Origin: Thiospirillum jenense
GTDB taxonomy: Bacteria; Pseudomonadota; Gammaproteobacteria; Chromatiales; Chromatiaceae
Reading direction: 5' to 3'
Length of the DNA stretch: 64,000 nucleotides
Assembly: GCF_014145225.1 (NCBI RefSeq)
Contig: NZ_JABVCQ010000012.1
Span: 27,875 to 91,874, forward strand
Within the stretch, counting starts at the first letter, position 1; every line of letters starts with the position of its first letter. The notes under the pieces were generated by a model. The model saw only the letters and a program-made list of their open reading frames with translations, was not told the origin of the DNA and did not search any database. The position numbers and the translations under genes were made by a program. Positions 1-9,319 of this stretch are shown here, in pieces.

Positions 1-180
1 TTGTTTAGTGCTACGATGAAAAGCGACTTGATCCATACCAACGGTGACAAAATGATAGCCAGGATAATCACGACTGGCAGCAATCCAAGAGATTTCATCT
101 ACCCATTTCAATAAAAAACCGCCAAATAACTTCCCGTAATGATTTAAGTGTTCTGGTCGAACAAGCCGATAACTTTCCAT
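1..180 (-). CDS. Acyl-CoA thioesterase, hotdog fold (N-terminal part, cut by window edge)
   Basis: The reverse strand reads as an open frame of 60 codons from an ATG at 178-180 to the window edge, so only the N-terminus is present. The segment carries the pattern [17 protein letters not shown] followed by LLKWVDE, typical of the first strand-helix of acyl-CoA thioesterases of the YciA/BFIT hotdog type, where this Asp-Glu region lies in the active site. Members hydrolyse acyl-CoA in the cytoplasm and control CoA and free fatty acid pools. Substrate chain length cannot be judged from this fragment. The gene diverges from the small zinc-finger gene at 356, so 181-355 must hold both promoters. 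Confidence 0.8.
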   Translation of the reverse strand, partial: MESYRLVRPEHLNHYGKLFGGFLLKWVDEISWIAASRDYPGYHFVTVGMDQVAFHRSTKQ

Positions 181-355
181 TGATTATAACCTTGCTGTAT
201 GGCACAATTTATATGCTATTATGGTTGGTAGTGTTGTATCCGAGGTGTCGTCATTTAATTATTTTTGTCAGTCAATTATTTAATAGCTGCTTGTTTGTGA
301 CTGGTCAGATCAGATTTTCATATCCCATCAATACATTATCTATAGGTTAATAACT

Positions 356-535
356 ATGCAAAAATCTCCCGTTTCCAAACCGATTGTCGTTAAATCAGCT
401 GATTTACCAATATGCTGTCCACCATTGCATGATGCAATATGGAACGCACACCCTCGTGTGTATTTGCCTATTGAAGATAATCCAGAACATCGGGCAATAT
501 GTCCATATTGCGGCGCTATTTATCAAATGCAATAA
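356..535 (+). CDS. Small zinc-finger domain protein (zf-CHCC / NDUFS6-like)
   Basis: A 59-residue protein. It starts at an ATG preceded by AGG about 10 bases upstream and stops at TAA 533-535. Cysteines at residues 20-21, a histidine around 43-46 (the NPEHRAICPYCG context) and the final CPYCG pair match the short bacterial zf-CHCC family, which resembles the zinc-binding tail of the complex I subunit NDUFS6. The segment ICPYCGAIYQ is the most diagnostic part. In other proteobacteria the family often sits beside branched-chain aminotransferase or LPS genes; that context is absent here. No enzymatic role is known. A zinc-binding accessory function is likely. Confidence 0.75.
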   Translation: MQKSPVSKPIVVKSADLPICCPPLHDAIWNAHPRVYLPIEDNPEHRAICPYCGAIYQMQ

Positions 536-562
536 TCAGTTGACTTTGATAGACTAAAGTAT

Positions 563-607
563 GGAGAAATTCAGCGGTTTAATTAAATTAAAAGGCAGAA
601 TTTCTCC
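563..607. repeat. 10-bp inverted repeat in the gap before the diguanylate cyclase gene
   Basis: GGAGAAATTC at 563-572 is matched exactly by its reverse complement at 598-607, with a 25-base AT-rich loop. It lies 27 bases after the zinc-finger stop codon. No clear T-run follows on the plus strand, so it is a weak terminator candidate and could instead be an operator. The rest of the 536-896 gap is AT-rich and must contain the promoter of the diguanylate cyclase gene. I see no other gene there. Confidence 0.5.
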
Positions 608-896
608 CTATGTTTTCAATCATATTGTTCAAATAAAACCGATCAAAAATTATTGAAATCTTTTTTGTCAGTTTTATAATGGTTACATTAAGTCTGATGT
701 TATCAATCGAATATCGTCAATACGTCATTTTTTTGACATAGTCATGTGATCGGTTTCACAGTACAACCCCTATTAATGCCGTAAACCCGCCACTTTTTTA
801 AAAGCGATTGCTAACCTCTTAATTTTAAGCTAAAAAATATTGGCGTTAACATTGCTTAAGTTTCTGGAAAATGCTTTTCAATTCGGGAAACTTACT

Positions 897-1862
897 ATGC
901 ACACCATGACTTATGCCGATACACCGCATCTTACTTTGGTCACCGCCAGTAATGAAATGCCACTGCTATCACTGCCGCCAGTCGAGCCAATTCAATTCCT
1001 ACAAGCAATTATCAGTACGCTGGATCCGCACCACGCATTTACTATGTTGAATCATTTTTTAATGAATGTGATTCATCACACCGGCTGGGAATATTATTGG
1101 ACACACGTCAATTCTATACCCACAGCGGCTACCCTGCGGCTCTCTGGTGGCAAAACAGATCGGCACAGTCTGGAATACACCTTAGTCTTTAATGACCGTG
1201 AGATGGGCGTATTAAAACTTATGCGCGGGCGACGCTTCACTGAGGCAGAACAGACACACATTGAAGCATTAATTGGTTTAGCCGCACCGGCATTACACAA
1301 TGCATTGCAGTTTCACGAATTAAATGCACAATTAGAAAGGGATGTATTAACTGAACTTGGCAATCGGCGCGCATTAATGACACAAGGGCAGGCGTGGTTG
1401 GCAGATTGCGAACGCCAACAACGCCCTGCTAGTATGTTGGCATTAGATTTAGATAAGTTTAAATTAATTAACGATCAATACGGACACCCCACCGGGGATC
1501 GAGTTTTAATTGCAGTGGCACAGGTATTGCGACAAGTAACACGCGCTGCCGATTTATGTGTGCGAATGGGGGGCGATGAATTTGTCATTCTCTTGCCTGG
1601 TGCAGATATTATTCAAGCGATGGAATGCGCGGAACGGTTGCGTCATGCACTTACGGCATTAGTTTTAACAACACCTGAAGGGCAAACCTTAAATATCAGT
1701 GCCAGCATTGGTTTGGCGACTTATCGTCCAGGCTATACATTGCAACAATTATATGAAAAGGCAGATGCAGCGTTATACGCCGCAAAACACGCAGGTTATA
1801 ATCAAGTTTTAGTGGGCAGTCGGAGTGCTGCGGCCCACCATCATCATACCCTTGTGCAATGA
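897..1862 (+). CDS. Diguanylate cyclase (GGDEF) with N-terminal GAF-like region
   Basis: The protein makes cyclic di-GMP from two GTP. The C-terminal half (about residues 150-310) is a GGDEF domain with an intact RMGGDEFVILL active site. An RxxD inhibitory I-site (RAAD) lies exactly five residues before GGDEF, so product inhibition is expected. The N-terminal ~140 residues look like a GAF-type sensor and have no membrane segments, so the enzyme should be cytoplasmic. A TTG at 840 would add 19 residues but has no ribosome site; the ATG at 897 follows GGGAAA at suitable spacing and is preferred. The C-terminus is His-rich (four consecutive His). The signal sensed is unknown. The gene converges on the glycan locus. 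Confidence 0.88.
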   Translation: MHTMTYADTPHLTLVTASNEMPLLSLPPVEPIQFLQAIISTLDPHHAFTMLNHFLMNVIHHTGWEYYWTHVNSIPTAATLRLSGGKTDRHSLEYTLVFNDREMGVLKLMRGRRFTEAEQTHIEALIGLAAPALHNALQFHELNAQLERDVLTELGNRRALMTQGQAWLADCERQQRPASMLALDLDKFKLINDQYGHPTGDRVLIAVAQVLRQVTRAADLCVRMGGDEFVILLPGADIIQAMECAERLRHALTALVLTTPEGQTLNISASIGLATYRPGYTLQQLYEKADAALYAAKHAGYNQVLVGSRSAAAHHHHTLVQ

Positions 1863-1900
1863 TGTTAGTTCAACTTTTTATTATCAATAGCCGTACATTT

Positions 1901-4900
1901 TTAACGCGCTAATAACGCATCAAGCCACGCGCTCAGATGGTCATCTGTTTCAAGCAAAGCCTCGTTAATAACCCAGTGATGGAATGGTTCAGCGGCTGTT
2001 ATTAACGTGTGATGTTGTTGTGTATATTGATGAAGTGTTTCAGTCCACGCTGCCGTTTCATTCGGAATTGTGGACACAGGGAAACTCGTCGTGAGTGGAG
2101 TCTCTGCCGCTAATACTGCATAACCCATTGCACCCCATTGCCATAATTGTTCCATTAACCGTGCGGTTGGCGGTAAATGCGGAGCAACGCAACCGTCCAA
2201 ATCCAAATCCCGCAACGCCGTTGGAGTTTTAATTTGATGCGGATAGATTTCAGCTTGAATTGCTTGTGCTTCGGGCGGATTCCAGCCAATAAATACCCAA
2301 TCAATCTCGCGTGCCAACTGCGGTAAAGCAGCAAATAACGGCTGCAATACGGCTAATTCTTTTTCACGTCCCACCCACCCAAAACGTGGGGCAAACCATC
2401 CCACTCGCAATTTACGCCATTTCTTGATTTGTTTGCGTGGTTCTATTGCACCCCAGTGTGCTTGCGGCAAATACGGCGGCAATACAACAATATCAGAATG
2501 AAAATTAGCTAATAACTTCGCCGCCTGTGTATTTGGCACTATTAACCGCTGACATAATTGCGCAATCGCAGTTACTTGTGCAAATAATTTAGGATTTTCC
2601 GTCTCACTTAACGCCTCATTATGCAGCAAAGTTAATAGCGTATCCTCAACTGTAAAGACGCGGAATAATTCGGGCAACACCGCAGCATAATCCGCCAATA
2701 CCGCCTGTGATGTATTAATAAAAGCGCGATGCACTAATAATGTTGTTGGACGAGCGCGTACTAATTCCGTAGCACTTGGCAACACACGCTGTTTGCCAAA
2801 TTCGGCTGAACAAATAAAATGACACAATTGTTCTGCACTTGTTAATGCCATTAAAGGCGCAATCACGCGCTGTTCAATTGCAGCTCGCTCGGGTAATAAA
2901 GCGACGACTCGCGGCAATGGTTCAAGAATAGGATGCCAAGGGACATCCATCACGCCATCAATCACCCAATCTGTATCGCGCACACTGAGATAACGATGAT
3001 GCGCCGGATCATTTTGATAAATATTTAACCAGCGTTGATTAAACTGTTGTGTCAATTTTTCATTAACCGCTGTTGATGCAGCATCTTGCGTACTATCATT
3101 TATTTGTTGAATTAATGTGACGTGTGGCGTCCAAATGATACGATAGCCTTGTTGGCGCAGTTGTAAACATAAATCAACGTCATAATAATGCTGCGAAAAT
3201 GTTTGTTGATTAAAACCGCCCATCGCTGCAAATACATCATGGCGTACACATAACCCTGGCACTGCCACTGCTGAATACTCTTGTGTGACTTGCAAACGCC
3301 CAAGATACCCAGGTTGATTTAATAATTGTGCGCCACCAAGCGCCTGCGCTCCATTACCCATGCCAATAATCACGCCAGCATGAATAATGTGTTGTTGTGG
3401 ATCAATCACTCGACAACCAACCGCGCCGACATCATTCTGTATTGCTAAAGCCAGTAGTTGCTCTACCCAATGATCTTGTGCAATAACCGCCGTAGCCGTT
3501 AAAAAAATAAAAAACTCGCCTTGTGCCGCTTCCGCCGCATAATTAAATTGGATTGCTAAATCACTTCCATAGGGGGCGGCAATTACTTGAATACGGGGAT
3601 CGCGGTGTGGTAATTGTGCAAATGATTCGCGGGTTGTGGCATCACCTAATTGCGTATCTGCAATAATGATTTCGTAATGCGGATACAGGGTATTTTGCAA
3701 GATGCTATCAAGACACACAGATAAAGGTGCGGCATTAGATTCAATCGCAACAAGAATTGAAACACGCGGCTGATAAGACAGTTGGTAATCAACAAAAAAC
3801 CGATCCGGTAATAAACCAGGACATACTGATGCGTTGATGCCACAGCGGGTCAAATGAGATTGCAGAATAGGTTGCGCGGTTTTTATCCAATCTTCTGGTG
3901 CGTTATTGAGGTCTTCTGGTACTGTCAATAACAATTCATCAATATGCCCTAAACCCTTATTACCATACAGTTCAATCGCCCGCAATGCAGCATAAAATGC
4001 CCATGCTCGGGGTGATGTTAATAATTCCGTTTCTAATGCTTGCCACAATTCTCGGTGAACTAAAACAGCTTGCCCGATATACGCACTGCTGCGCAGTAAT
4101 TCAAGATTGACAGCGGGTTTGCAATCAGGATTGAGCGTTTGCCCGTCCGAAGATAAATGATCTTCATCACAATAGACACAACGCCACGTCGAATGTTGCT
4201 GCGCTGTTAATAATAGATAGCAAATAAATCCAGGGTCTAAGCGTATGCCCGCCGTGCCAATCATTAACCAGCTATATGGTGATTGCGTAAAAGCGGTTTT
4301 GATTGCATGGTTGAATTGAGTTGGATCAGTGACCGTGACCCAGTCCAACATTGATTCAGTTTCAAATAAAGCGTTTGGACAGGATAGGGGAGAAATAATT
4401 GTTAAATGCCAATACGCGGGGATTTGGGCGGCAAGTGAATCAATCGTATCGGCGAGTAGTTGATAGTCATCATCATTATAAACAAATAAAAAGAAATGCA
4501 CCCCTCGATCAGGGCTATCAATAATTTCAGGTTGACTAATCAGCAATCGTTGTATTGTCGCAGGCGTTAATCGGTGACGTTCTCGCCAGGTAGCATAGGT
4601 TTCTTCCGCTGGTGCAGTGTTGTCTAATAATTTTTCTGATTCGGATTGTTGATTATTTGCTGGACGAGCGCGAATTAAAATCTGAAAGGCTTGTAATTCA
4701 AAAATGTCTTGTTCCGTTAGATCGTTGAGCGTAAGTTTGCCAATGGTGAGGTTGTCACCGGGTGTTACAGTTGATAAATCAATAACCTTTTTTTCTTCCG
4801 TATGAGTCTGTGGGTTTTCAACAATAAAATCTAATTTGGAAATAACGACGGAGCCAATCTCATCAACAATATAACCCGTTTCCGAAAAGAATTTATGAAT

Positions 4901-6745
4901 TTCATTTAGCGTGAAAAAACGAATATGGGTGACATCGAGTAAACCAGCTTCACGATAAGTCCAATTACCGTGCGCAAGATCAGAGAGTAAACTGAAATGA
5001 CGGCTATTGGGTAAACTGACAAGAACTTGAGCATCAGCAGTGAGATATGGTTTTAAGTTTTCAAGCACCGCCCAGGGATTATAAAGGTGTTCAAGAACAT
5101 CGCCAAAAAACACAGTATCAATAGAATTAAGCGGTATTGCATGTTCAGTAAAGTCGAGTTTTTCAATACTCTCTACAATGACTTGATCGAGTTTTATTTG
5201 CGCAATTTTTGCGGCAGTTTGATTTAATTCTACTCCGATGACAATAGTATCAGGATATTGCCGCTTAATTTCAGCACCTGTTGCGTCTGCTGCGCAACCC
5301 ATATCTAAAACATATTGCGGCGGATGTTTTAATAAAGCAATTAATTCATGACATACCCCGCTGTAATAATCGATACTAACATCATCCAAAGTTGCTGTTC
5401 GTGCAGAGAGCGCTTGCCAAACGTAATGCGGTGGTTGCAGCGGCAATGAACTTCTTGAAGGTTTTTTTATTTTTTTGGCTAACTTTGCCATGAGTGCTGC
5501 AACCCGTTCAGTGGCGCGGCCGTCAACGCCAAGGTTGTGATAACTCGCGGAATCACGCATTTGTTGTACATGTTGTTCTCGATAATGTTTATCTATGATA
5601 AGCCGCTCAATTTCACACGCGAGATGTTGTGGTTCGACTTCAATAACACCTGAGTTAACATCAAAACAAGGACCTAAAATTAAACCCAGTTCATACATTA
5701 AATTAATAGCGGGCGTTTCCGCGATCAGTGCTTCTATCAGCAGACCAGAATCAACTGCAACAACCACATCGGCAATAGTGACAATTTCAGCTGTATCAGC
5801 TAAAACGTAAAAGAAATCTTCTACTCCGCAGTTTTTAGCAAGATTGCTAATAGTTTCTAGGGTGGTTGCTTTAAACGCATTTTGCGGACGATCTTTAATG
5901 ACAAAATTAGCCTGAATACCCTTATCAAACAACTGTTTGCAAGCGGAAAAAAAGTGTTTAATTGTTTTTTCAAAAACAAGAGGATCACTAAAAGAAGTGA
6001 AGTAACCATGCCATGTTGTGCCGAAAACTATTATAGGTCTATCAGGATTAAACTTATACTTTTCAATAATATAAATTCGCGTTGTCAACTTTTGTTTTTT
6101 TAGCTGTGAATAAACATCGGCATGAGGTGCGCCGGTGACAAAAATTCTGGAAAGATCGAAACCGAAATCTGCATAGGCTTCAAGTGAACGATGATTGGCA
6201 ACAGCCAAAAAATCGGCGTATAGACTACTGTGTATTGTAAAAGGGTTCTGGGTAGTAAAAGCGTGTTCAACATGTAAGCTCGGTATGCCCATTGACTTAG
6301 CCCAACTTATGACCGCACGAGCTAACGCCATGAAATCTTCATTTACTATAACTAGCTCAATATCGTAAAAATTTGATGCCTCACACAGTCCCTCGAAAAG
6401 AGTTATACCAGCTATCAAACTATTAATTGCTACTTCATTAAAGACAAGATGAGAAGTATTTTGATTGACACAAACCTGGTTAAAGTAAGAAGCAAATTCG
6501 TTACTTAAACCATAAACTAACTGACGATTCTTGTCTTCAAAGACGAGATTGAGACTATTTATTTGCTCTTCTATCAAAAAATCTTCAATTCGTAGTAATT
6601 GATTTCCCGTACTCTTTACTAAGGTATGCAAAGATTCACGATACAAAACACTAGGAACTAAAACAGAAATCGATTTTTTGTCTAAAAAACAACGCAAAAC
6701 TGGATCGTTCTTTTCCCAAAGTAAAGAGACAATGGCTCTATTCAT
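1901..6745 (-). CDS. Giant multidomain glycosyltransferase/methyltransferase
   Basis: At 1614 residues this is the last gene of the glycan locus. Residues ~1-420 form a GT-B-like region resembling surface-polysaccharide/CDP-glycerol transferase folds (HVEHAF, VAVDSGLLIEAL). Residues ~470-640 are a class I SAM methyltransferase with a DMGCAADATGAE motif I and a DVLEHLYNP post-motif. Residues ~770-1000 and ~1020-1280 are two GT2-type GT-A domains (YCDEDHLSSDGQ; RVSILVAIESN). The rest is a GT4-like tail. The second GT2 domain reads FIFLTATAV where the sister gene at 20917 has LLLLNNDTAV, so its metal-binding acidic motif looks lost. It overlaps the upstream gene by 8 bases. It probably assembles or decorates a surface glycan; the acceptor and linkage are unknown. 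Confidence 0.8.
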   Translation of the reverse strand: MNRAIVSLLWEKNDPVLRCFLDKKSISVLVPSVLYRESLHTLVKSTGNQLLRIEDFLIEEQINSLNLVFEDKNRQLVYGLSNEFASYFNQVCVNQNTSHLVFNEVAINSLIAGITLFEGLCEASNFYDIELVIVNEDFMALARAVISWAKSMGIPSLHVEHAFTTQNPFTIHSSLYADFLAVANHRSLEAYADFGFDLSRIFVTGAPHADVYSQLKKQKLTTRIYIIEKYKFNPDRPIIVFGTTWHGYFTSFSDPLVFEKTIKHFFSACKQLFDKGIQANFVIKDRPQNAFKATTLETISNLAKNCGVEDFFYVLADTAEIVTIADVVVAVDSGLLIEALIAETPAINLMYELGLILGPCFDVNSGVIEVEPQHLACEIERLIIDKHYREQHVQQMRDSASYHNLGVDGRATERVAALMAKLAKKIKKPSRSSLPLQPPHYVWQALSARTATLDDVSIDYYSGVCHELIALLKHPPQYVLDMGCAADATGAEIKRQYPDTIVIGVELNQTAAKIAQIKLDQVIVESIEKLDFTEHAIPLNSIDTVFFGDVLEHLYNPWAVLENLKPYLTADAQVLVSLPNSRHFSLLSDLAHGNWTYREAGLLDVTHIRFFTLNEIHKFFSETGYIVDEIGSVVISKLDFIVENPQTHTEEKKVIDLSTVTPGDNLTIGKLTLNDLTEQDIFELQAFQILIRARPANNQQSESEKLLDNTAPAEETYATWRERHRLTPATIQRLLISQPEIIDSPDRGVHFFLFVYNDDDYQLLADTIDSLAAQIPAYWHLTIISPLSCPNALFETESMLDWVTVTDPTQFNHAIKTAFTQSPYSWLMIGTAGIRLDPGFICYLLLTAQQHSTWRCVYCDEDHLSSDGQTLNPDCKPAVNLELLRSSAYIGQAVLVHRELWQALETELLTSPRAWAFYAALRAIELYGNKGLGHIDELLLTVPEDLNNAPEDWIKTAQPILQSHLTRCGINASVCPGLLPDRFFVDYQLSYQPRVSILVAIESNAAPLSVCLDSILQNTLYPHYEIIIADTQLGDATTRESFAQLPHRDPRIQVIAAPYGSDLAIQFNYAAEAAQGEFFIFLTATAVIAQDHWVEQLLALAIQNDVGAVGCRVIDPQQHIIHAGVIIGMGNGAQALGGAQLLNQPGYLGRLQVTQEYSAVAVPGLCVRHDVFAAMGGFNQQTFSQHYYDVDLCLQLRQQGYRIIWTPHVTLIQQINDSTQDAASTAVNEKLTQQFNQRWLNIYQNDPAHHRYLSVRDTDWVIDGVMDVPWHPILEPLPRVVALLPERAAIEQRVIAPLMALTSAEQLCHFICSAEFGKQRVLPSATELVRARPTTLLVHRAFINTSQAVLADYAAVLPELFRVFTVEDTLLTLLHNEALSETENPKLFAQVTAIAQLCQRLIVPNTQAAKLLANFHSDIVVLPPYLPQAHWGAIEPRKQIKKWRKLRVGWFAPRFGWVGREKELAVLQPLFAALPQLAREIDWVFIGWNPPEAQAIQAEIYPHQIKTPTALRDLDLDGCVAPHLPPTARLMEQLWQWGAMGYAVLAAETPLTTSFPVSTIPNETAAWTETLHQYTQQHHTLITAAEPFHHWVINEALLETDDHLSAWLDALLAR

Positions 6746-7268
6746 TTTGCAAAAATATCTCGGGGTTAGAGAACAGTTCTTGTAGCATTTGGTACTCAGT
6801 TAAAGCACCAAATTCAACATTTTTGAAAAAAAACACTTCCGAAAATTCAAATTGTTTGTACCATGTTTTAGTGATAAAAAGCACTTCTTCATCCCTAACA
6901 TGACGTTTTGACCAATTCGCAAAAGTTATCAGTAAGTCATCAGGTAACCACGACGGGAATTTGTCACATACCAAATTGCGATCCCCGTGCCAACAACGGC
7001 TATAAAGTACATAAAACAACACCTGATTACGCAGCGTATCGAGGAAAGAAACTAGATTCTGAGACCAGATGAAAAAATCAACATCAACTTCTATATTTTC
7101 AAGAAAGATTATAAATTCAAATAAATGTAAGTCCTTTTCTTTCCAGTTAATCATTCGTTGCCAAGAGTAATAGTAATCATTAGTTTCAGAGCATAAACAA
7201 GCGATTACAGGAGGTCTTCCGCAATAAATATGTCTGAAAAAATCAGCAATTTTTCTAGAATTTTTCAC
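6738..7268 (-). CDS. Uncharacterised protein in glycan locus
   Basis: I do not recognise this 176-residue protein. It is rich in Phe, Tyr and Trp, has no signal peptide or convincing membrane helix, and shows no acetyltransferase or methyltransferase motif. Its stop overlaps the start of the 1614-aa gene by 8 bases, so the two are probably translationally coupled. Base composition is clearly more AT-rich than the flanking glycosyltransferase genes, a trait shared with the next two upstream genes, which suggests a separately acquired segment. It may assist the giant transferase, but that is only an inference from position. Confidence 0.6.
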   Translation of the reverse strand: MKNSRKIADFFRHIYCGRPPVIACLCSETNDYYYSWQRMINWKEKDLHLFEFIIFLENIEVDVDFFIWSQNLVSFLDTLRNQVLFYVLYSRCWHGDRNLVCDKFPSWLPDDLLITFANWSKRHVRDEEVLFITKTWYKQFEFSEVFFFKNVEFGALTEYQMLQELFSNPEIFLQNE

Positions 7269-7311
7269 GGCAATCTCAGTGTTGTACCCTTATTAACTAA
7301 TTGCCAATGTA

Positions 7312-8322
7312 CTACCCAATTTTTCTAGCAACTAACAGCATGTTAGATGAGAGAAGATTTTGAGACAAAAAAATCTGAAAAGCTTCACCTACTTCCTCCC
7401 ATTGTTCTATTAAAATCTGTTTTAAGAAAGGATAACCGCTTACATCGAACTTACCTGAGAGAATTTGCTTCCGCACCAATTCCGCATCAAGTTCTCCCGG
7501 AGTTCGTTTTTCAATCAAATCAAAACCACATATTTTTAACAACATAGTCAGAGAACTGACGTTAAATAAATTAATGTGTTCATTATCGACAGCGCTAGAT
7601 TCCTGTCCCAGTGTGGTTATGTCAAAACCTTTAGCATTAGGACACGTTATGATCAGTATCCCGCCTTCGGCTAGTAAACTGTGACACTTGCTTAAAAAGT
7701 CTTTAGGACAAAAAAGATGCTCAATTACTTCAAAAGTAACTATTACATCAATAACCTCGTTACCAAATTCAATTTTTTCTATAGGTTTTTCAACTATATT
7801 GATACCACGATTGCGGCAGGTTTCTGCCAAGTCTGGAGTGGGTTCTACCCCTATAATTTTATTAAAAATACCAATTTTTTGCATTTCTTCGCAGAAAATT
7901 CCAAACCCTGCTCCAACCTCTAAAAGAGTGTTCGTTTGAACGTTTAATCTTTTACAAATTTCAACAACCTTTTCGACTCTTGGTTTAAATATTTTCTCAC
8001 GCCTAATTGCTTCTGAAGCAGGGAATATATACTTGTTCCAGTAGGCATAGTTTTCTGAGCAAGCGTAATATTCATCTAAATGTTCTGGTTGAGGACGTGG
8101 GTTAGCATACAACGTACCACAACACTCACAAGCCACAAATTGAACTTCGTATTTTTCATAGACTTTGTGACTCTTATTAAACCCGCAGGCAGGGCAGTTG
8201 ACAGTAATAAACTCATGTTTGTGTCGTAGCAAGCGTCGGATATCTGCTGCTAAACGATCAGCTTGATCTCTCATTAACTCATCTGGTCGAATCTCTGATT
8301 CTTTTAACATAGTAAAAGCCAT
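7312..8322 (-). CDS. SAM-dependent methyltransferase with N-terminal zinc-ribbon
   Basis: A 336-residue protein. Residues ~40-75 hold two Cys pairs (NCPACGF and CECCGTLYANPRP), the zinc-binding head found in many sugar C- or N-methyltransferases of surface-glycan clusters. The central class I methyltransferase domain has LLEVGAGFGIFCEEM as the SAM-binding motif I, followed by a VTFEVIEHLFCP segment. The likely substrate is a nucleotide sugar or glycan of this locus. The gene is AT-rich compared with pseB-pseC. No ribosome site is obvious before the ATG at 8322; an internal Met at codon 5 is an alternative start. Confidence 0.8.
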   Translation of the reverse strand: MAFTMLKESEIRPDELMRDQADRLAADIRRLLRHKHEFITVNCPACGFNKSHKVYEKYEVQFVACECCGTLYANPRPQPEHLDEYYACSENYAYWNKYIFPASEAIRREKIFKPRVEKVVEICKRLNVQTNTLLEVGAGFGIFCEEMQKIGIFNKIIGVEPTPDLAETCRNRGINIVEKPIEKIEFGNEVIDVIVTFEVIEHLFCPKDFLSKCHSLLAEGGILIITCPNAKGFDITTLGQESSAVDNEHINLFNVSSLTMLLKICGFDLIEKRTPGELDAELVRKQILSGKFDVSGYPFLKQILIEQWEEVGEAFQIFLSQNLLSSNMLLVARKIG

Positions 8323-8478
8323 GTAGTTATAAAATAATAGAGAAAACTAAATGAACGCAACATCCGCAGTGCATTTATTGATAGGAAATCAGCCAAGTCA
8401 ATTTTTTCAAGTGCTTTGATTCAAGATGTCCTACTAAAAATGCACCACACTTATTCTAACTTTACTACAGCGTTCGAT

Positions 8479-9287
8479 TTACAAGCGTATTGAACAAGAA
8501 CCAAATACACTACACATAAACATCAATTTCCACCGTTGTTCTTCAGCAAAATTTAAAGTCGATGGGTAATTCTTATTTTGCAATAAACAAGGAGGTAGAA
8601 CATGCAGATTAATAAACTCTTGCTTTATTTCTTTAAACTTAAACCCATTTAATTTATATCGATAAGACAAAGGATTTTCCCTAATATTATAATAGGCACC
8701 TTTAGACAAAGCAGAGTCCGAAATCAACTTTGAGAATTCAGAGCGATGGTACCTGTCCGGGATGAAGTTATTTTCGAAGAAATCAATTGTGTGCTGATTT
8801 AGACTGAACAAGTCAAATAAACTATTAGAGTGGGTGACAACTAGATAGCCTCCTGATCGAACAATTCTAGAAGCCTCTTGATAAAAAGTAAGTTCTTCTT
8901 CATTAGTCAAATATGCTAAGACATTAAAACTTAGCAATCCATCTAGTGATGCAGAAGGGATTTTTTTAAGATAATTAACATCAGAAACTTGAATTAGACA
9001 GGAATCAACTCCTAAATTGGTTAATCGCTGCTGTCCAATTTCTACCATTTCGGGAGAAATATCAATTCCTTCAATGTGACATCCCATTTCTAAAAACCAG
9101 GGGAAAAAGACAGCATCTCCGCAGCCAAAATCAAAAATTTGCGATTGCGGTTTAAAAAGTTCTGCGGGAATCAGCGACCGAATAACATCTATTCTATGTT
9201 ATAGTCATTTTTTAAAGCATCCGAATATTGCTTAGCCTCATCTGTCCAATATTGTTTGGAGTCAATATCTTGACCTAATTTTTCCAT
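8479..9287 (-). pseudogene. SAM-dependent methyltransferase, frameshifted near 9199
   Basis: The natural start is the ATG at 9285-9287, with GAGG about 12 bases upstream. The frame reads 32 codons and hits TAG. In another frame the protein continues as RIDVIRSLIPAEL, then a motif I of the form IFDFGCGDAVFFPWF, then GIDISPEMVEIGQQRL, to the stop at 8479. Adding one base near 9199 restores a continuous protein of 269 residues, so either one base is missing in the genome or in the assembly. If real, the SAM-binding motif is separated from the start and the gene is inactive, unless a downstream start at 9087 gives a partial protein without motif I. Family: class I methyltransferase, probably acting on a glycan. 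Confidence 0.75.
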
Positions 9288-9319
9288 AGTTGCTCGCCTC
9301 TCTTATTTCAAGAACTTAA

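Noticed and set aside
198..216. Sigma-54 promoter (TGGCAC) before the zinc-finger gene
   Set aside because: The GC of the -12 element is two bases too far from the GG of the -24 element.
6738..7268. Candidate PseH in the glycan locus, because of its 176-residue length
   Set aside because: It shows no acetyl-CoA binding motif of GNAT enzymes and its aromatic-rich sequence does not resemble PseH.
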